A stretch of 64,000 nt of DNA from NCBI RefSeq assembly GCF_964063325.1, contig NZ_OZ061315.1, positions 3,348,001 through 3,412,000 on the forward strand, given 5' to 3'. This DNA comes from Hafnia alvei. Lineage in GTDB: Bacteria > Pseudomonadota > Gammaproteobacteria > Enterobacterales > Enterobacteriaceae. The position numbers and the translations under genes were made by a program. This document shows positions 10,353-20,765 of this stretch, piece by piece. A model generated the notes under the pieces. That model was not told where the DNA came from. It worked only from the letters and a program-made list of their open reading frames with translations, and ran no database searches. The stretch's first letter is position 1, and every line of letters starts with the position of its first letter.

Positions 10353-10380
10353 ACAAAGGGCAACTTACGTTGCCCTTTGT
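10353..10380. terminator. Bidirectional terminator between ypfN and ypfH
   Basis: A 12-bp perfect stem (ACAAAGGGCAAC / GTTGCCCTTTGT) with a TTAC loop and AT-rich flanks stands between two convergent genes. Confidence 0.85.
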
Positions 10381-10395
10381 TTATTAAACAAATAA

Positions 10396-11082
10396 TTATT
10401 TAAACGCAATCAGATCGCCACGTTTCCCACTTATAGCTTCATCCCAGTAGCGTTGAGGGATATATGCACGTAAACGCTCAAGCGCCAAATCCATCATATT
10501 CTGATCAATTGCATGGCCAATCGGCTCGATGTCCAAAGTAAAATCAGAACCCTGCTCACGCATTTTTTCTGCCGCGTGTTGCGCATTTTCAATGGCAATC
10601 ACCCGATCTTCGCTACCATGAATCATATGCACTACGGTATCGCCCAAACTTTTCTCTGGCAATGCTGCAAAGCGACCGCTAAACGACACGACTCTTCCTG
10701 CTAAATTTGATACGGCTTTCACGGCTTCTAAAGCCATAATAGCCCCTTGCGAAAAACCGACTAGCGCCGTTGCAGCTGGATTCACATCAGCAACGCGCTG
10801 CCAATATCGCACGATATCAATAAACTGTGGCATCGCTTGATTAACGCGCTCGATACGATTCTCTTCCGTCACACCGTTCACGGAAAACCACTGTAGCCCC
10901 TGACCACCTGGGATCAAATGCGGAGAACCTACGCTGACAACCAGTGAATGTGGAAACGCTTGGGCAAAATACTCGCCAATGCTTCCCATTGAGACAGGGT
11001 TATCACCAACGCCATGAAACAGCAAAATCAGCTGCTCTGCCGGTGTTGCAGGGCTTTGGACAACATGATGTTCGTGTTTCAT
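10396..11082 (-). CDS. ypfH: Carboxylesterase-like hydrolase YpfH
   Basis: 228 residues of the alpha/beta-hydrolase fold (phospholipase/carboxylesterase family). Seen in order: the oxyanion strand LFHGVGDNPVSMG, the nucleophile elbow GFSQGA, and a C-terminal IGHAID carrying the likely catalytic histidine. E. coli YpfH has esterase activity on short acyl esters; the physiological substrate is unknown. The start at 11082 (MKHEHHVV) has GAGGAG seven bases upstream and matches the E. coli start; the frame is open 41 codons further upstream but without homology. The gene is monocistronic and converges on ypfN. Confidence 0.93.
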   Translation of the reverse strand: MKHEHHVVQSPATPAEQLILLFHGVGDNPVSMGSIGEYFAQAFPHSLVVSVGSPHLIPGGQGLQWFSVNGVTEENRIERVNQAMPQFIDIVRYWQRVADVNPAATALVGFSQGAIMALEAVKAVSNLAGRVVSFSGRFAALPEKSLGDTVVHMIHGSEDRVIAIENAQHAAEKMREQGSDFTLDIEPIGHAIDQNMMDLALERLRAYIPQRYWDEAISGKRGDLIAFK

Positions 11083-11241
11083 TAGATACTCCTCGCTGGA
11101 TAAAAAGATGTCATTCATCGACATCATCTGTTGAAGAGTACTATACGCCGAAGAATTCACAGGAAAATCGGGTTTCCCTGATGATGTTGTTCTATTTTTT
11201 TGCACAATCCTCTGATTCTACGAGCAGAAAATAATGCAAAA

Positions 11242-11308
11242 AAATGGCCTCTTTAGAGAGGCCATTTCATTCATTGGAGTTCCCTCTGTAGCCGAAGCTA
11301 CAGAGGGA
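11242..11308 (-). terminator. Double hairpin terminator of the autotransporter gene
   Basis: Two stems follow the autotransporter stop on the minus strand. The first (11281-11308) is a perfect 12-bp stem closed by a TTCG tetraloop. The second (11242-11267) is an 11-bp stem AAATGGCCTCT / AGAGGCCATTT followed by a run of T. The second alone is a sound terminator. Confidence 0.88.
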
Positions 11309-11408
11309 GTTCATACCAGATAACTGCCCGAAATCCTTTCAGCACAAAAGTTATCACTTGGACGCTAGCAATAACCTCTGCATACAGCTATCTCCTAGTA
11401 TGAATGGA

Positions 11409-14261
11409 TTACCAGCTGTATTTCACGCCAGCGTTAACAGCCCATGGTTGGTCAACATCGCTGCCGCCCAAGTAGCTGTAACCAGCGTAAGTGCTGAAGT
11501 TCTTAGTGAAGTTAAACTGTCCGCCTGCACCGACGCGCACTGCAGAACCACCTTGACCGTTATCAATCTTGTCGCCGTTGATTTTGCCGTGATTGCTGCC
11601 AGCATCGTCATAAACGTAAGCCAGATTGAAGTACGGAGTCAGAGACTGCTCGTTTGCATAGTTGAAGCGGTAGTTAGCATTGATACCCGCCTCATAACGC
11701 ATGCTGTCGTAGCTTTGATCGTTAACAGCCATACCGTTGCTGGTACGATAGCTATCGCCATCCATGAACAGGCCTGAAACGCTCGCATACGGGCTCAGTT
11801 TACCTTGGGTATCAAGTGCAATGTCATAACCCAGTTTCAGACCGAAGCCCCAACCGTCGCTGCTGGTTGAACCTGAAGTATGGTCGCCGTTGCTCATATC
11901 AGCATCCAAATCGTTGCTGTAATGTGCGTAGCTCAATGATGAATCCAAGAAGATATTGTTATCAAATTTAGCTGAAGAGTAGATACGAGCAGATTGGCTA
12001 TCCTGATCGACGCTACCGCTATGGTCGTTAATATCGCCTTTGGCAAAGCCTGCAGACATACCAATCAGCCAATTTGCGTAGTTGCCGTCGATCACTTTAT
12101 CAACACCAATCATAACGCCGTTGATATCCTGATCGTAGTTAACCGCGCCGCCGTTAGCGTCTACATGGCCACCAAAGTAGCTTACCCATGCACCACCGGC
12201 ATCACCCACGCTATCACGAGTCTGGGTCTGGCGACGTTCCAGAGTATCCTGTTCCATATGCCAGATATTGGCATTCGCAGAAGGAATGCTCAGCGCCATG
12301 TTAGCCGCATCGGTCAATTCACGCTGGTTCAGAACAACAGTATCGCCACGTTGCTGCGCTTCATAGGTGTACGCACCCAAATCAGCTTTGTTGCCCGCAG
12401 TGAAGGTTGCGTGTGTGTCAGCATTATTGTCGTATACGCGGATAACTTCTTTATCTTTGTAATCAGCAATAGAGCCTTGGCCGGTTGCGTTATCAATACG
12501 CACGTTGTAGTTGCCGCTCACGTCGCCGTTAACCGCTAAGTGACCGTCAGAGTTAATAGCCACGACACCATGGTCATAACCCGTCGCATTTACGTCATTA
12601 GTAACATAACGCGCATTACCCATATCTGAATTCAAGACGTATTCACGGCTACCTACATTCAGGACACCGCCATCGCTTAATATCAGGCTGTGAGTGTCGG
12701 TCTGTCCTAAGCCTAAGTTCAGTTCGCCGCCGTTGGTGACAGTGATCGTATTAGCATACAGAGACGCAGTTTCTTCAGTCAGTTTAACCTGGCTGCCGCT
12801 GTTGATGTTCAGTGCGTTAGTTGCAACACCAGAGGTATAACCATTGTAGTCGGTATAACCAGCGCCATTGCTATCACCAATCTGCATCGATGATGCATTA
12901 TTTAAGGTGATACTATCAGCAACTAAGCTTGAGTTTTCAACGTTAACCTGCGAACCATTGTTGAGAGTTAGCGTGTCAATGTTGGAAGCTTTGCGAGTGT
13001 CCCACTCAGATCCGTGATCCAGAGTAACGTCAAACAGCCCACTCTGGTAAACAGAGTTACCCACTACATAGCCAGATTCATCAACAGCAGTTGTAGGGTC
13101 GTCATAGCTGTACGTCGATCCCGGCCAAATGCTGTTCGCCGCATAATCATACAGATCAGCAGTTGCATCAGTACCACGAGCATATGAATCGTAAACACCA
13201 TTACCATCGCTATCAACCATACTCAGTGATGCAGCAGCGCCTACCCATTTACTGCCATTATCTAATTTCAGGCTCAATGAGTCTTGGTCATCCCAGCCGT
13301 TGGTATCGCGAACACCATCGCCATTAGAATCATAACCATGAGCATAGAAATTCTGATCGAAGTTGCTGGAGAAAATAACATCACCAGTCAATGTTGAATG
13401 ATCAAACGTTGCCGTAGTCTGCATTGAATTATCGGAATTAGGGTTGGCGATCACAGCCAATGCAACATCATCAGCATTCAGATAAGCGCTGCTTGAATAG
13501 TCACTTGGTCTGGCTGATTGACCATAAAAACCATCTTTATCCAGCTCAGAATACGCACCTGAAGTGACAACAGAATCTTTAACCGTCAGAGTATCGGTAA
13601 AGATTGCTGGATTATTGGTAACATCATCAGCCCAATGATATCCCTGCGTTAGGGTAATACCTGCGATGTGGGAATTATTCTGGATAACAACATTTGCTTC
13701 CTGATCCAGAGTAATTGCATTACCCAATCCGTAGGTATTATAAAGATCGTGATCGCGAACATCATTGTTAGTCACGTCATAATCATAATGCTCATAGGTA
13801 TCATCGATCGTTGAATTATCAACGGTCAGCTGCAGTGTACCCAACTGATGGTCAATATCATTAGCACATTCATCAGTTACACAAGATGATGTGACCATAC
13901 CGTGAATAGTACTGTTAGTGATATTTAAAGTGTCATTGTCGCTGATTGAATCGTAAGCAAGATAATAGGTTGAGATAACGCCATTAACGACAGATTTATT
14001 GATTACTGGATAGATATCACCACCGTAATATCCGTCTGTTGTATTATTCCAGCCAACATAACCATCAAAATCTACATATTCATCAACAGAACTGCCTGGT
14101 GTTGCAAGAACATGATTGCCGTAACCAAGATCATGGCCGTATGTTTCGTATGTAGTACCTGAAATATCATTTGTAGCAGCCACTGCAGCTTGCGCCGCGA
14201 TAGCCATCGAGCAAGCCAATGCTAGACGCGATATAGCCGTCTTTTTCTTCCAAGAAGACAT
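11409..14261 (-). CDS. Autotransporter (type Va) with beta-helical passenger
   Basis: 950 residues. An N-terminal signal peptide with basic start (MSSWKKK) is likely cut after QAAVA. The passenger, residues 30 to about 680, is rich in Asp, Asn, Ser, Thr and Gly with irregular TLxLxNGSxVxV-type repeats, the pattern of a right-handed beta-helix. It holds three calcium-loop-like motifs, DSNGDGVRD (311), DSDGNGVYD (350) and DSNGAGYTD (463), and a single close cysteine pair (C127, C132). The last ~265 residues, from about GGAWVSYFGGHV, form the outer-membrane barrel and end in Trp (GVKYSW), as expected. The start has GAGGGA upstream. The protein should be displayed on the surface; adhesion or aggregation is the usual role but the target is unknown. 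It is inserted between ypfH and tmcA, which are neighbours in E. coli, so it is an accessory gene. Confidence 0.9.
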   Translation of the reverse strand: MSSWKKKTAISRLALACSMAIAAQAAVAATNDISGTTYETYGHDLGYGNHVLATPGSSVDEYVDFDGYVGWNNTTDGYYGGDIYPVINKSVVNGVISTYYLAYDSISDNDTLNITNSTIHGMVTSSCVTDECANDIDHQLGTLQLTVDNSTIDDTYEHYDYDVTNNDVRDHDLYNTYGLGNAITLDQEANVVIQNNSHIAGITLTQGYHWADDVTNNPAIFTDTLTVKDSVVTSGAYSELDKDGFYGQSARPSDYSSSAYLNADDVALAVIANPNSDNSMQTTATFDHSTLTGDVIFSSNFDQNFYAHGYDSNGDGVRDTNGWDDQDSLSLKLDNGSKWVGAAASLSMVDSDGNGVYDSYARGTDATADLYDYAANSIWPGSTYSYDDPTTAVDESGYVVGNSVYQSGLFDVTLDHGSEWDTRKASNIDTLTLNNGSQVNVENSSLVADSITLNNASSMQIGDSNGAGYTDYNGYTSGVATNALNINSGSQVKLTEETASLYANTITVTNGGELNLGLGQTDTHSLILSDGGVLNVGSREYVLNSDMGNARYVTNDVNATGYDHGVVAINSDGHLAVNGDVSGNYNVRIDNATGQGSIADYKDKEVIRVYDNNADTHATFTAGNKADLGAYTYEAQQRGDTVVLNQRELTDAANMALSIPSANANIWHMEQDTLERRQTQTRDSVGDAGGAWVSYFGGHVDANGGAVNYDQDINGVMIGVDKVIDGNYANWLIGMSAGFAKGDINDHSGSVDQDSQSARIYSSAKFDNNIFLDSSLSYAHYSNDLDADMSNGDHTSGSTSSDGWGFGLKLGYDIALDTQGKLSPYASVSGLFMDGDSYRTSNGMAVNDQSYDSMRYEAGINANYRFNYANEQSLTPYFNLAYVYDDAGSNHGKINGDKIDNGQGGSAVRVGAGGQFNFTKNFSTYAGYSYLGGSDVDQPWAVNAGVKYSW

Positions 14262-14622
14262 CTGTTATTCCCTCATTATAGGTAACGTTAATCCATAACC
14301 CATCAGAGATGAATATAGTTATGAATTGTTGATACTTTTAAAATATATACAGCCATTTGAAAGTGCGTTCGCTAAAGTTCAGCGGAATTAAATAATAATT
14401 AAGAGGTAAATTTAATTCAACTAAAAAAACAGTTTAAATAGATAACAATTTAAATTAACTAAAAATAAAAATATTTTAGAATACCAGTTAATAATATCAA
14501 TTATTTTAATCATGAATTAAACAAAAACAAACACCAAACAAATAAAGAAATTAAAAAGAAAAAACAAAGAATTAAAGTGACATCATTAATAATACACGCA
14601 CCATAAAAGGCAACTCTCCAAC
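14262..14622. other. AT-rich intergenic region upstream of the autotransporter
   Basis: About 360 bases with very high A+T content and many A-runs, between the autotransporter start and the tmcA 3' end. It must hold the autotransporter promoter, but no single promoter stands out. Its composition would suit H-NS-type silencing, common for accessory surface genes; this is inference. Confidence 0.5.
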
Positions 14623-16602
14623 TTATTTTTCAGAATGTTTTATAAAATGAGATATAATATTTCTTAGCATAGCTACGAGCACTTTTTTCCCCGATAGTTT
14701 GTATTTTTCACACAATAACTCCACGCTATCACTCTCATTAATAAAATCATTAAGAATGCAATTACCAGCATTATTGGAAAGCTTATCCGCACATCTAATT
14801 AGCGCATAAATAGAAACATCAAGCGGGCGAGAAGAATACGCAAAACCGTGAAGTTCATCCCAATCATCATGGTTCAGGGACAGATCTTTTACCACCCTCA
14901 GCGGCAGCTGAAGTTTGAGCTTTTGTTGGATAAAGTATCCATCACGCCGTAATCTCAGTCGCAGTTTATCCAAAAGTGATCGCGAGTTTTCATTGAAAGG
15001 CAATATTGCCATCGCAGTATAGCAACCGCTACTTGCCTCAAGGTGAGTGCCAAAACGCACGAGTTCAAAACCACATTGCTGCCAAAAATGATAAAGCTCT
15101 GGTGTATACCCAAAACTAACAGATACGTAGTCTAGCCCTTCTTCTCGAGCTTGTTGAACAGCCGAGTTCACCAACGATTTCGCAACCCCTTGGCGTCGCC
15201 ATGCTGGAAATACCGCAATTCGACTTATTCGACGAGAACGCAATACTGCCGCCTGCCATTGACCACCATGGGCTGCGAGTGATTGGGCAACTAAACTACC
15301 TTTAGGCCGACGCTCGCCGGCCCAAACAGCTTTAGCCAGTGATTCATCTAAACCACCTTCATCAACCATCCATAGCGCTGCCGCAATAACGTCGCCGGCA
15401 AAGCTGCCATACAGATGGTTTCCCACACCATCCATTAACCGACGCAAATCTAGCGGCGTCGTTTTGTAGTGCGCACTCGTGAGGAGCATATAAAAATCGC
15501 ACATCTTCTTTGGGTAAGACAGCCATTCAGACTGACTCAGCTTTTCCGATTTAAACTCTAGATTCTGTACTTGTGGTTCTTGTGGCTCCTCAAACAACAG
15601 CAAAGACTTTAACCAAGACTCGACGGGATCGCTGATGGCCCAACGCATCGGCTGATCTAATAAATAGGTGCAGCAAGATGGCAGGGAAGCACAGAATTTA
15701 AGTAGAAAACCACGCCCGGTACCTTCATATCCTTGTACGGTTGTGGTTAATAAAACCTGGGGGAAAAATGCAATCAGTTCACGTAGCATAGGTGCAGGGA
15801 TTGCTGCGGCTTCATCAATTAGTAACCAATCAATATCCACAGGCGCCTGCTGTCGGCATTGTTCTAGCAGCGCATCTGGCGCATAGAATTCAATCCCCTC
15901 GCCTCGTTGTGACAATATTTGCGTTGCTATTTTGCTTGGGCCAGTTACCCAGCATTTGCCCTTTACGCGTTCTGCCAGCATCCCCGCCAGCGTTGATTTT
16001 CCTCTGCCACGCTCACCAATCACAACGTTAATAGGCTGTTTATCGTTCAACAGCGCCTGCAAAATATATGTCTGCTCGGCCGTAGGCAATCCATTTGGGC
16101 GCAACCACTCAGGGCGTCGTTTCAGCGCAGGGATTTCTTTCTCGCTATTTTGCTTCCAGATAGCAATTTCCAGCTGTTCTAGCGTAATCCGTTGAAAATG
16201 ATGAACGAAATGAGGGGTAGCGATAGGTTCAGGCTGCTCACTCCAACGCAAACTATCAAGATCCGATTGGCTATCCCACTGTTCCCATTCAGGAACTAAT
16301 ATAATAAGCCAATGCCCTGCGCTGATGGCTCCCGCCACAGCGGCTAGCGCTTCCGCATGAAATCCTGCTGCTGCATTAAAAATCACGTGACCAAGCTCTT
16401 GCCCCAATACGCCTTTGGCGAGATGGGGAGCAATAGACCTAACCCCTTGCAGCGCGCTTTCCCCAACCCACAGAAGCGATGAACACAGCGTGGGTAAAAT
16501 CTCTGCAATAACCTGCTGGTGCCAATCGGTATCACCGCTAACGATGAGTAAACGGCGAATACCGGCTCGCTGCATTGAGGGAATAGAAGAAGAAAGCGGC
16601 AT
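14623..16602 (-). CDS. tmcA: tRNA(Met) cytidine acetyltransferase
   Basis: 659 residues. TmcA acetylates cytidine 34 of the elongator tRNA-Met anticodon using acetyl-CoA and ATP or GTP, which prevents misreading. Domain order is visible: an N-terminal domain, an RNA-helicase-like ATPase with Walker A GERGRGKST (196-204) and Walker B LLIDEAAAIP, a GNAT acetyltransferase with RIAVFPAWRRQGVAKSL as the acetyl-CoA loop, and a C-terminal tRNA-binding tail. Size fits the E. coli enzyme (671). No strong ribosome site precedes the ATG. In E. coli it follows ypfH; here the autotransporter gene separates them. Confidence 0.94.
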   Translation of the reverse strand: MPLSSSIPSMQRAGIRRLLIVSGDTDWHQQVIAEILPTLCSSLLWVGESALQGVRSIAPHLAKGVLGQELGHVIFNAAAGFHAEALAAVAGAISAGHWLIILVPEWEQWDSQSDLDSLRWSEQPEPIATPHFVHHFQRITLEQLEIAIWKQNSEKEIPALKRRPEWLRPNGLPTAEQTYILQALLNDKQPINVVIGERGRGKSTLAGMLAERVKGKCWVTGPSKIATQILSQRGEGIEFYAPDALLEQCRQQAPVDIDWLLIDEAAAIPAPMLRELIAFFPQVLLTTTVQGYEGTGRGFLLKFCASLPSCCTYLLDQPMRWAISDPVESWLKSLLLFEEPQEPQVQNLEFKSEKLSQSEWLSYPKKMCDFYMLLTSAHYKTTPLDLRRLMDGVGNHLYGSFAGDVIAAALWMVDEGGLDESLAKAVWAGERRPKGSLVAQSLAAHGGQWQAAVLRSRRISRIAVFPAWRRQGVAKSLVNSAVQQAREEGLDYVSVSFGYTPELYHFWQQCGFELVRFGTHLEASSGCYTAMAILPFNENSRSLLDKLRLRLRRDGYFIQQKLKLQLPLRVVKDLSLNHDDWDELHGFAYSSRPLDVSIYALIRCADKLSNNAGNCILNDFINESDSVELLCEKYKLSGKKVLVAMLRNIISHFIKHSEK

Positions 16603-16723
16603 GAGAGTCTACGTTGTCAGCAAAGATAGCGGATGATTATACGCGAATTACTTGCGTACGGCGGCGCTGTCACGTTGATTTAATACCCCACACATATAAA
16701 TGTGCAGGGTATGAATACCGTGA

Positions 16724-17602
16724 TCAATTAGCTGATGCGAAGGTATTACAGCTATTTGGATTACCGCTGTCAAAACCGCGCTTAAACCATGTATAGCGTT
16801 GTTCAGATGTGCCGTGGGTAAAACTATCTGGGATCACTCGTCCTTGGCTCTGCTGTTGTAAACGATCGTCACCGATAGCCTGAGCAGCATTCAGAGCCTC
16901 TTCCAGATCGCCCTGCTCCAGCACTTGCTGATTCTGCATGAAATGTCCCCACACGCCAGCGAAGCAGTCAGCCTGAAGTTCCATTTTCACCGAGAGTCGA
17001 TTTTGTTCAGCCTTGCTTGTCCCTTGCTGCATCTGCCGAATTTTCGGCTCAATGCCCAGCAGGTTTTGTACATGGTGCCCAACCTCGTGCGCGACCACAT
17101 AACCCTGAGCAAAATCACCATCAGCACCCAGCTTATCTTTCATCTCTTGGTAGAAAGAGAGATCGATATACACAGTTTTATCTGCCGGACAATAAAAAGG
17201 CCCCATTACGGACTGACCCGTACCACACCCAGTGCGAGTGGCACCACGATAGAGTACCAGTTTAGGATCTTGATACTGTTTCCCCATTTTCTGGAATAGC
17301 TGGCTCCACGTGTCTTCGGTTGAAGCCAAAATCACAGAAGTAAACTTAGCCATCTGATTATCTTCTGGCGAATTAGCCTGTTGGCTTTGAGTCTGGGTTT
17401 GACGAACGGGTGCTTCACCGTTAAGCAGCGGCGTTAAGTCTACACCGTAATATCCCGCGACCAGTACAACCACCAGCAGAACCAATCCACCTTTACCACG
17501 CGGCACACGAAAACCACCGCCACCTAAACCACCGGACGAACCCGTGGAATCTCCACGTCGATCTTCAACGTTGTCGCTTTCGCGACGCCCTTGCCAGCGC
17601 AT
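16724..17602 (-). CDS. ypfJ: Putative zinc metallopeptidase YpfJ
   Basis: 292 residues. A charged and glycine-rich cytoplasmic N-terminus (ending GKGG) precedes one transmembrane segment ([15 protein letters not shown]); the rest should be periplasmic. The motif HEVGHHVQ (HExxH) and a downstream [11 protein letters not shown] give the zinc-binding pattern of the neutral zinc metallopeptidase family (YpfJ). The start has GAGG upstream. Substrate unknown. It lies 121 bases upstream of tmcA on the same strand; a weak imperfect hairpin at about 16683-16710 between them could act as a terminator. Confidence 0.92.
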   Translation of the reverse strand: MRWQGRRESDNVEDRRGDSTGSSGGLGGGGFRVPRGKGGLVLLVVVLVAGYYGVDLTPLLNGEAPVRQTQTQSQQANSPEDNQMAKFTSVILASTEDTWSQLFQKMGKQYQDPKLVLYRGATRTGCGTGQSVMGPFYCPADKTVYIDLSFYQEMKDKLGADGDFAQGYVVAHEVGHHVQNLLGIEPKIRQMQQGTSKAEQNRLSVKMELQADCFAGVWGHFMQNQQVLEQGDLEEALNAAQAIGDDRLQQQSQGRVIPDSFTHGTSEQRYTWFKRGFDSGNPNSCNTFASAN

Positions 17603-17740
17603 AGTTAAACCTCAGAAATTACATGATGCCTTAATGGTAGGAAATTGCTGGCGCGAATACCATAAAAAGGAGGAATCAGATAATGAAATACATCATTGCA
17701 GATAAAGATATGTGGTATTTCAACTGATTGGCAGGCCATA

Positions 17741-17768
17741 AAAATGACAACAGAGGCTATCGCCTCTG
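17741..17768 (-). terminator. Terminator of purC
   Basis: On the minus strand a 7-bp stem CAGAGGC / GCCTCTG with a four-base loop is followed after a few bases by TTTTT, about 30 bases past the purC stop. Confidence 0.7.
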
Positions 17769-17798
17769 CTGTTTTACACGGTTTTTTTAGCGGGAGGC

Positions 17799-18512
17799 TT
17801 AATCAAGCTTTACACCGATGCGGTGTGCGACTTCTTCATAGGCTTCAATCAGACCGCCCAAACTCTGACGATAGCGGTCTTTATCCATCTTGTTCAGCGT
17901 TGCTTTATCCCACAGGCGACTACCGTCTGGTGAGAACTCATCACCCAGAACAACTTGGCCTTTAAACAAGCCAAATTCGAGTTTGAAATCGACCAGAATC
18001 AGTCCCGCATCACCAAAAATCTTGCTCAGCACATCGTTAACTTTGTAGCTCAATGCTTTCATGGTGGCTAAGTTTTCTTCGCTCACCCAGCCAAAGGTAC
18101 GACAGTATGATTCATTCACCATCGGATCGTGCATGGCGTCGTTTTTCAGGAACAGATCGAATAGTGGCGGATTGAGAGGCGTCCCCTCTTCAATTCCCAA
18201 ACGCTTCACCAGCGAGCCTGCGGCACGGTTGCGGATCACGCATTCAACCGGAACCATTTCCAGCTTTTTCACCAGCACTTCAGTATCAGAGAGTAAGCGC
18301 TCCATCTGAGTCGGGATCCCCGCCTCTTCCAGTTTGCTCATGATGAAATGGTTAAATTTGTTGTTAACCATACCTTTACGATCAAACTGCTCAATGCGCT
18401 GGCCATCCAGTGCTGATGTATCATTTCGGAACTCAAGAATCAGCAAATCCGGGTTTTCAGTGGTGTACACGGTTTTTGCTTTGCCGCGATACAACTCAGC
18501 GAGCTTTTGCAT
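17799..18512 (-). CDS. purC: SAICAR synthetase (PurC)
   Basis: 237 residues, the same as E. coli PurC. It joins CAIR and aspartate with ATP to make SAICAR, in purine nucleotide synthesis in the cytoplasm. The N-terminal [16 protein letters not shown] is the family signature; [13 protein letters not shown] and LVDFKLEFG follow. GGAG precedes the ATG. A terminator separates it from bamC upstream, and its own promoter with a PurR-like site lies at 18589-18614. Confidence 0.97.
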   Translation of the reverse strand: MQKLAELYRGKAKTVYTTENPDLLILEFRNDTSALDGQRIEQFDRKGMVNNKFNHFIMSKLEEAGIPTQMERLLSDTEVLVKKLEMVPVECVIRNRAAGSLVKRLGIEEGTPLNPPLFDLFLKNDAMHDPMVNESYCRTFGWVSEENLATMKALSYKVNDVLSKIFGDAGLILVDFKLEFGLFKGQVVLGDEFSPDGSRLWDKATLNKMDKDRYRQSLGGLIEAYEEVAHRIGVKLD

Positions 18513-18588
18513 TTTGCTTACTCCATAGGTTTAAGAACATAAAAAATGAAATCAGCAGCTTTGGGTCAAAGCGCATCAATTTAGGGGC

Positions 18589-18614
18589 ATTATACGCCAG
18601 CCAAACGATTGCGC
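18589..18614 (-). promoter_or_regulatory. purC promoter -10 and PurR-like operator
   Basis: On the minus strand a perfect -10 TATAAT (18589-18594) lies five bases downstream of a 16-base site (18599-18614) that matches 12 of 16 positions of the PurR consensus ACGCAAACGTTTGCGT, with the AAACG core. The site occupies the -35 to -10 spacer, as expected for repression by PurR. Confidence 0.65.
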
Positions 18615-18631
18615 ATTAAAAAAATGAAATA

Positions 18632-18656
18632 AAAAAAGAGGCCGAAGCCCCTTTTT
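18632..18656 (-). terminator. Terminator after bamC
   Basis: Minus strand: AAAAAGGGGC, loop TTCG, GCCTCTTTTT. A GC stem with a stable tetraloop is followed by seven T, 20 bases past the bamC stop. Confidence 0.9.
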
Positions 18657-18677
18657 ACATTTCTATGGTTTGCGCGA

Positions 18678-19730
18678 TTACTGGCTAACTTTTACTTTCG
18701 CAAACGCAGCTTGGAACACACTCACCAACGCATCGTTCTGCGACTGGCTCAGTGGAGCCCCTTTGCTGTCAAGGAATTGCAGACTGGTACGGTTATCTAA
18801 ATCGCCGACCTGAATCTTATAATCACCTTCTTTCAGCTCAGGATCTTTCGCGCCCAGATCGTCCCAGCTACTGCTTCCGATCGATTTGTAGGTCACGGAG
18901 ATTGTACCCTGTGGACGGCTACGATCGGTCACTTTCATACCGATGTGTTCAAGCGTGGCCGGTAGACGATCCCAAACCGCAGTGTAAGGCGCGCGCGCAA
19001 TCAACACCGGTAGGCCCGTATCATCAGCGCCGCTCTGCACATCAATATCGCCTACCTGACGATTGGCACGCGCATTAGCCTGATCGGTTTGATATTTATC
19101 CAAACCACTGACAATATCGTTCAGCACCGAAACCGCGTAACGCTGAGTCTGTGAATCCTCAGTGATCGCCGTATCGCCCTGCTTCAAGCCCAAGGACTTA
19201 ACGACAACGGCTGTTTGGTAACCCTGTGGCTGCACAGTCACCTGATAGCGCCCCTGATACTGCACGTCTTCATCGCCACGCTGGAAATTAATCCAGTCGG
19301 TAGTCAGCGTTTGTCCCGCATCGTTACGGCTGGCAATCGGGTAATTTAACCCTTGTACTGCCTGCGCAACCTGAGACCACAGGCTACTTGCTCCCGGTGT
19401 GCTCTCTACTAAGACAATCGCTGCGCCATTAACAAACTGGCCACGCGAACCGTTCAGCAGAGCCAATGGCTGCGCCGGTGGTCGAATATCCAACGCCTTG
19501 CCTACGTTGCCTTGAGCCACATTTAAGCGCACATCATAGGCACCGTTTTGCACCGGCAGAATCATCCCAGCTGGCGTTTTCAATTCGGACAGCGTTGAGG
19601 CATCAAGATAAGCCTCATCGCCGCTCACCTGACGCTTATAGCGCTGATCGGTCGAGCATGCAGACAGCATCATCACCAAAGAAATGCCAACGACAGTCGC
19701 TACCGCCGACTTTTGTACTAAGTAAGCCAT
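18678..19730 (-). CDS. bamC: Outer-membrane assembly lipoprotein BamC
   Basis: 350 residues. The signal peptide ends in a lipobox, LSAC (C25), so the protein is lipidated and anchored in the outer membrane. The mature start [17 protein letters not shown] is the unstructured, conserved region that binds BamD; two helix-grip domains follow. BamC is an accessory subunit of the BamABCDE machine that folds outer-membrane proteins such as the usher and autotransporter in this window. It follows dapA by 16 bases on the same strand, the conserved dapA-bamC operon. The ribosome site is GGGAG. Confidence 0.96.
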   Translation of the reverse strand: MAYLVQKSAVATVVGISLVMMLSACSTDQRYKRQVSGDEAYLDASTLSELKTPAGMILPVQNGAYDVRLNVAQGNVGKALDIRPPAQPLALLNGSRGQFVNGAAIVLVESTPGASSLWSQVAQAVQGLNYPIASRNDAGQTLTTDWINFQRGDEDVQYQGRYQVTVQPQGYQTAVVVKSLGLKQGDTAITEDSQTQRYAVSVLNDIVSGLDKYQTDQANARANRQVGDIDVQSGADDTGLPVLIARAPYTAVWDRLPATLEHIGMKVTDRSRPQGTISVTYKSIGSSSWDDLGAKDPELKEGDYKIQVGDLDNRTSLQFLDSKGAPLSQSQNDALVSVFQAAFAKVKVSQ

Positions 19731-19746
19731 TCAATCTCCCTAAGAG

Positions 19747-20628
19747 TTACAGCAAGCCGACGTGTTTAAGCGCTTGTTCTACGACAGGACGAGCCTTATC
19801 GCTAATTGGCGTCATTGGTAAACGCATCGTGTCGGTTGCTATGAGTCCCAATACCTTACAGGCCCATTTCACCGGTATCGGGTTTGCTTCTACAAATAAC
19901 TGTTGATGCAGCGCCATTAAACGCTGGTTCAGCTTACGCGCTTTAGCAAAATCACCTTCGGCGGCAAGCTTACAGAGTTCAGCCATTTCACGCGCAGCGA
20001 CGTTTGCTGTGACAGAAATAACGCCCTGACCACCCAGTTGCATAAAGTCCAGAGCCGTTGCGTCATCGCCGCTTAGCAAAATAAAGCTATCGTCGTTGAC
20101 CAGTTCTTGGATCTGACTAACACGACTTAAGTTCCCGGTCGCTTCTTTTACAGCAACAATATTTTTAATTTCTGCCAAACGCGCAATCGTTTCTGGCAGC
20201 ATATCGCATCCCGTACGCGAAGGTACGTTATACAAAATCTGTGGTAAATCAGTGTGTTCAGCGATAGCTTTAAAGTGCTGGAACAAACCTTCCTGCATTG
20301 GCTTATTGTAATACGGCGTGACCGTCAAGCAACCAACGACGCCCGTATTATTGAAGCGCTCGGTCAAAGCAATCGCTTCCGTGGTAGCATTTGCTCCAGC
20401 GCCAGCAATCACAGGGATTCTGCCATCAGCAAGATCCAGCGTCTGTAGCACCACATCGACGTGCTCGTCGTGGTTTAGCGTGGCAGATTCGCCGGTGGTT
20501 CCTACGGATACAATCGCAGACGTCCCGCTGGACACATGATAATCAATCAATTTCTTCAAGCTAGCGCGATCGACCTGACCTTTGTCATCCATCGGCGTAA
20601 CCAGCGCAACAATACTTCCCGTGAACAT
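19747..20628 (-). CDS. dapA: 4-hydroxy-tetrahydrodipicolinate synthase
   Basis: 293 residues from the ATG at 20628 with GAGGGA upstream; the frame is open further upstream but homology begins at MFTGSIVAL. DapA condenses pyruvate with aspartate semialdehyde, the first step committed to lysine and diaminopimelate. Schiff-base lysine K161 (in VKEATGN), Y133 and T44/T45 (GTTGES) are all present. First gene of the dapA-bamC operon, divergent from gcvR. No lysine riboswitch is visible in the 137-base gap. Confidence 0.97.
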   Translation of the reverse strand: MFTGSIVALVTPMDDKGQVDRASLKKLIDYHVSSGTSAIVSVGTTGESATLNHDEHVDVVLQTLDLADGRIPVIAGAGANATTEAIALTERFNNTGVVGCLTVTPYYNKPMQEGLFQHFKAIAEHTDLPQILYNVPSRTGCDMLPETIARLAEIKNIVAVKEATGNLSRVSQIQELVNDDSFILLSGDDATALDFMQLGGQGVISVTANVAAREMAELCKLAAEGDFAKARKLNQRLMALHQQLFVEANPIPVKWACKVLGLIATDTMRLPMTPISDKARPVVEQALKHVGLL

Positions 20629-20765
20629 TGACAGTCCCTCCACAAACAGGTTCCTCATGGTACTTTTGAAAGCGATCGCAAAGCAAGTAAACATCTATGT
20701 GCTAACTGCTTGTCGAGGCGTTTTTTTTGTGTTTACCTTGGGACACCATCACAAAGTCAGGAAGA

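Noticed and set aside
11994..12539. 181-residue open frame antisense to the autotransporter
   Set aside because: It is the complement of a repetitive coding region with strong codon bias; no ribosome site or domain, and the sense gene is complete.
16683..16710. Terminator of ypfJ
   Set aside because: Stem has mismatches and no T-run; mentioned only within the ypfJ entry.
20629..20765. Lysine riboswitch upstream of dapA
   Set aside because: The gap is only 137 bases shared with gcvR and shows no fitting stems; enterobacterial dapA is not known to use one.
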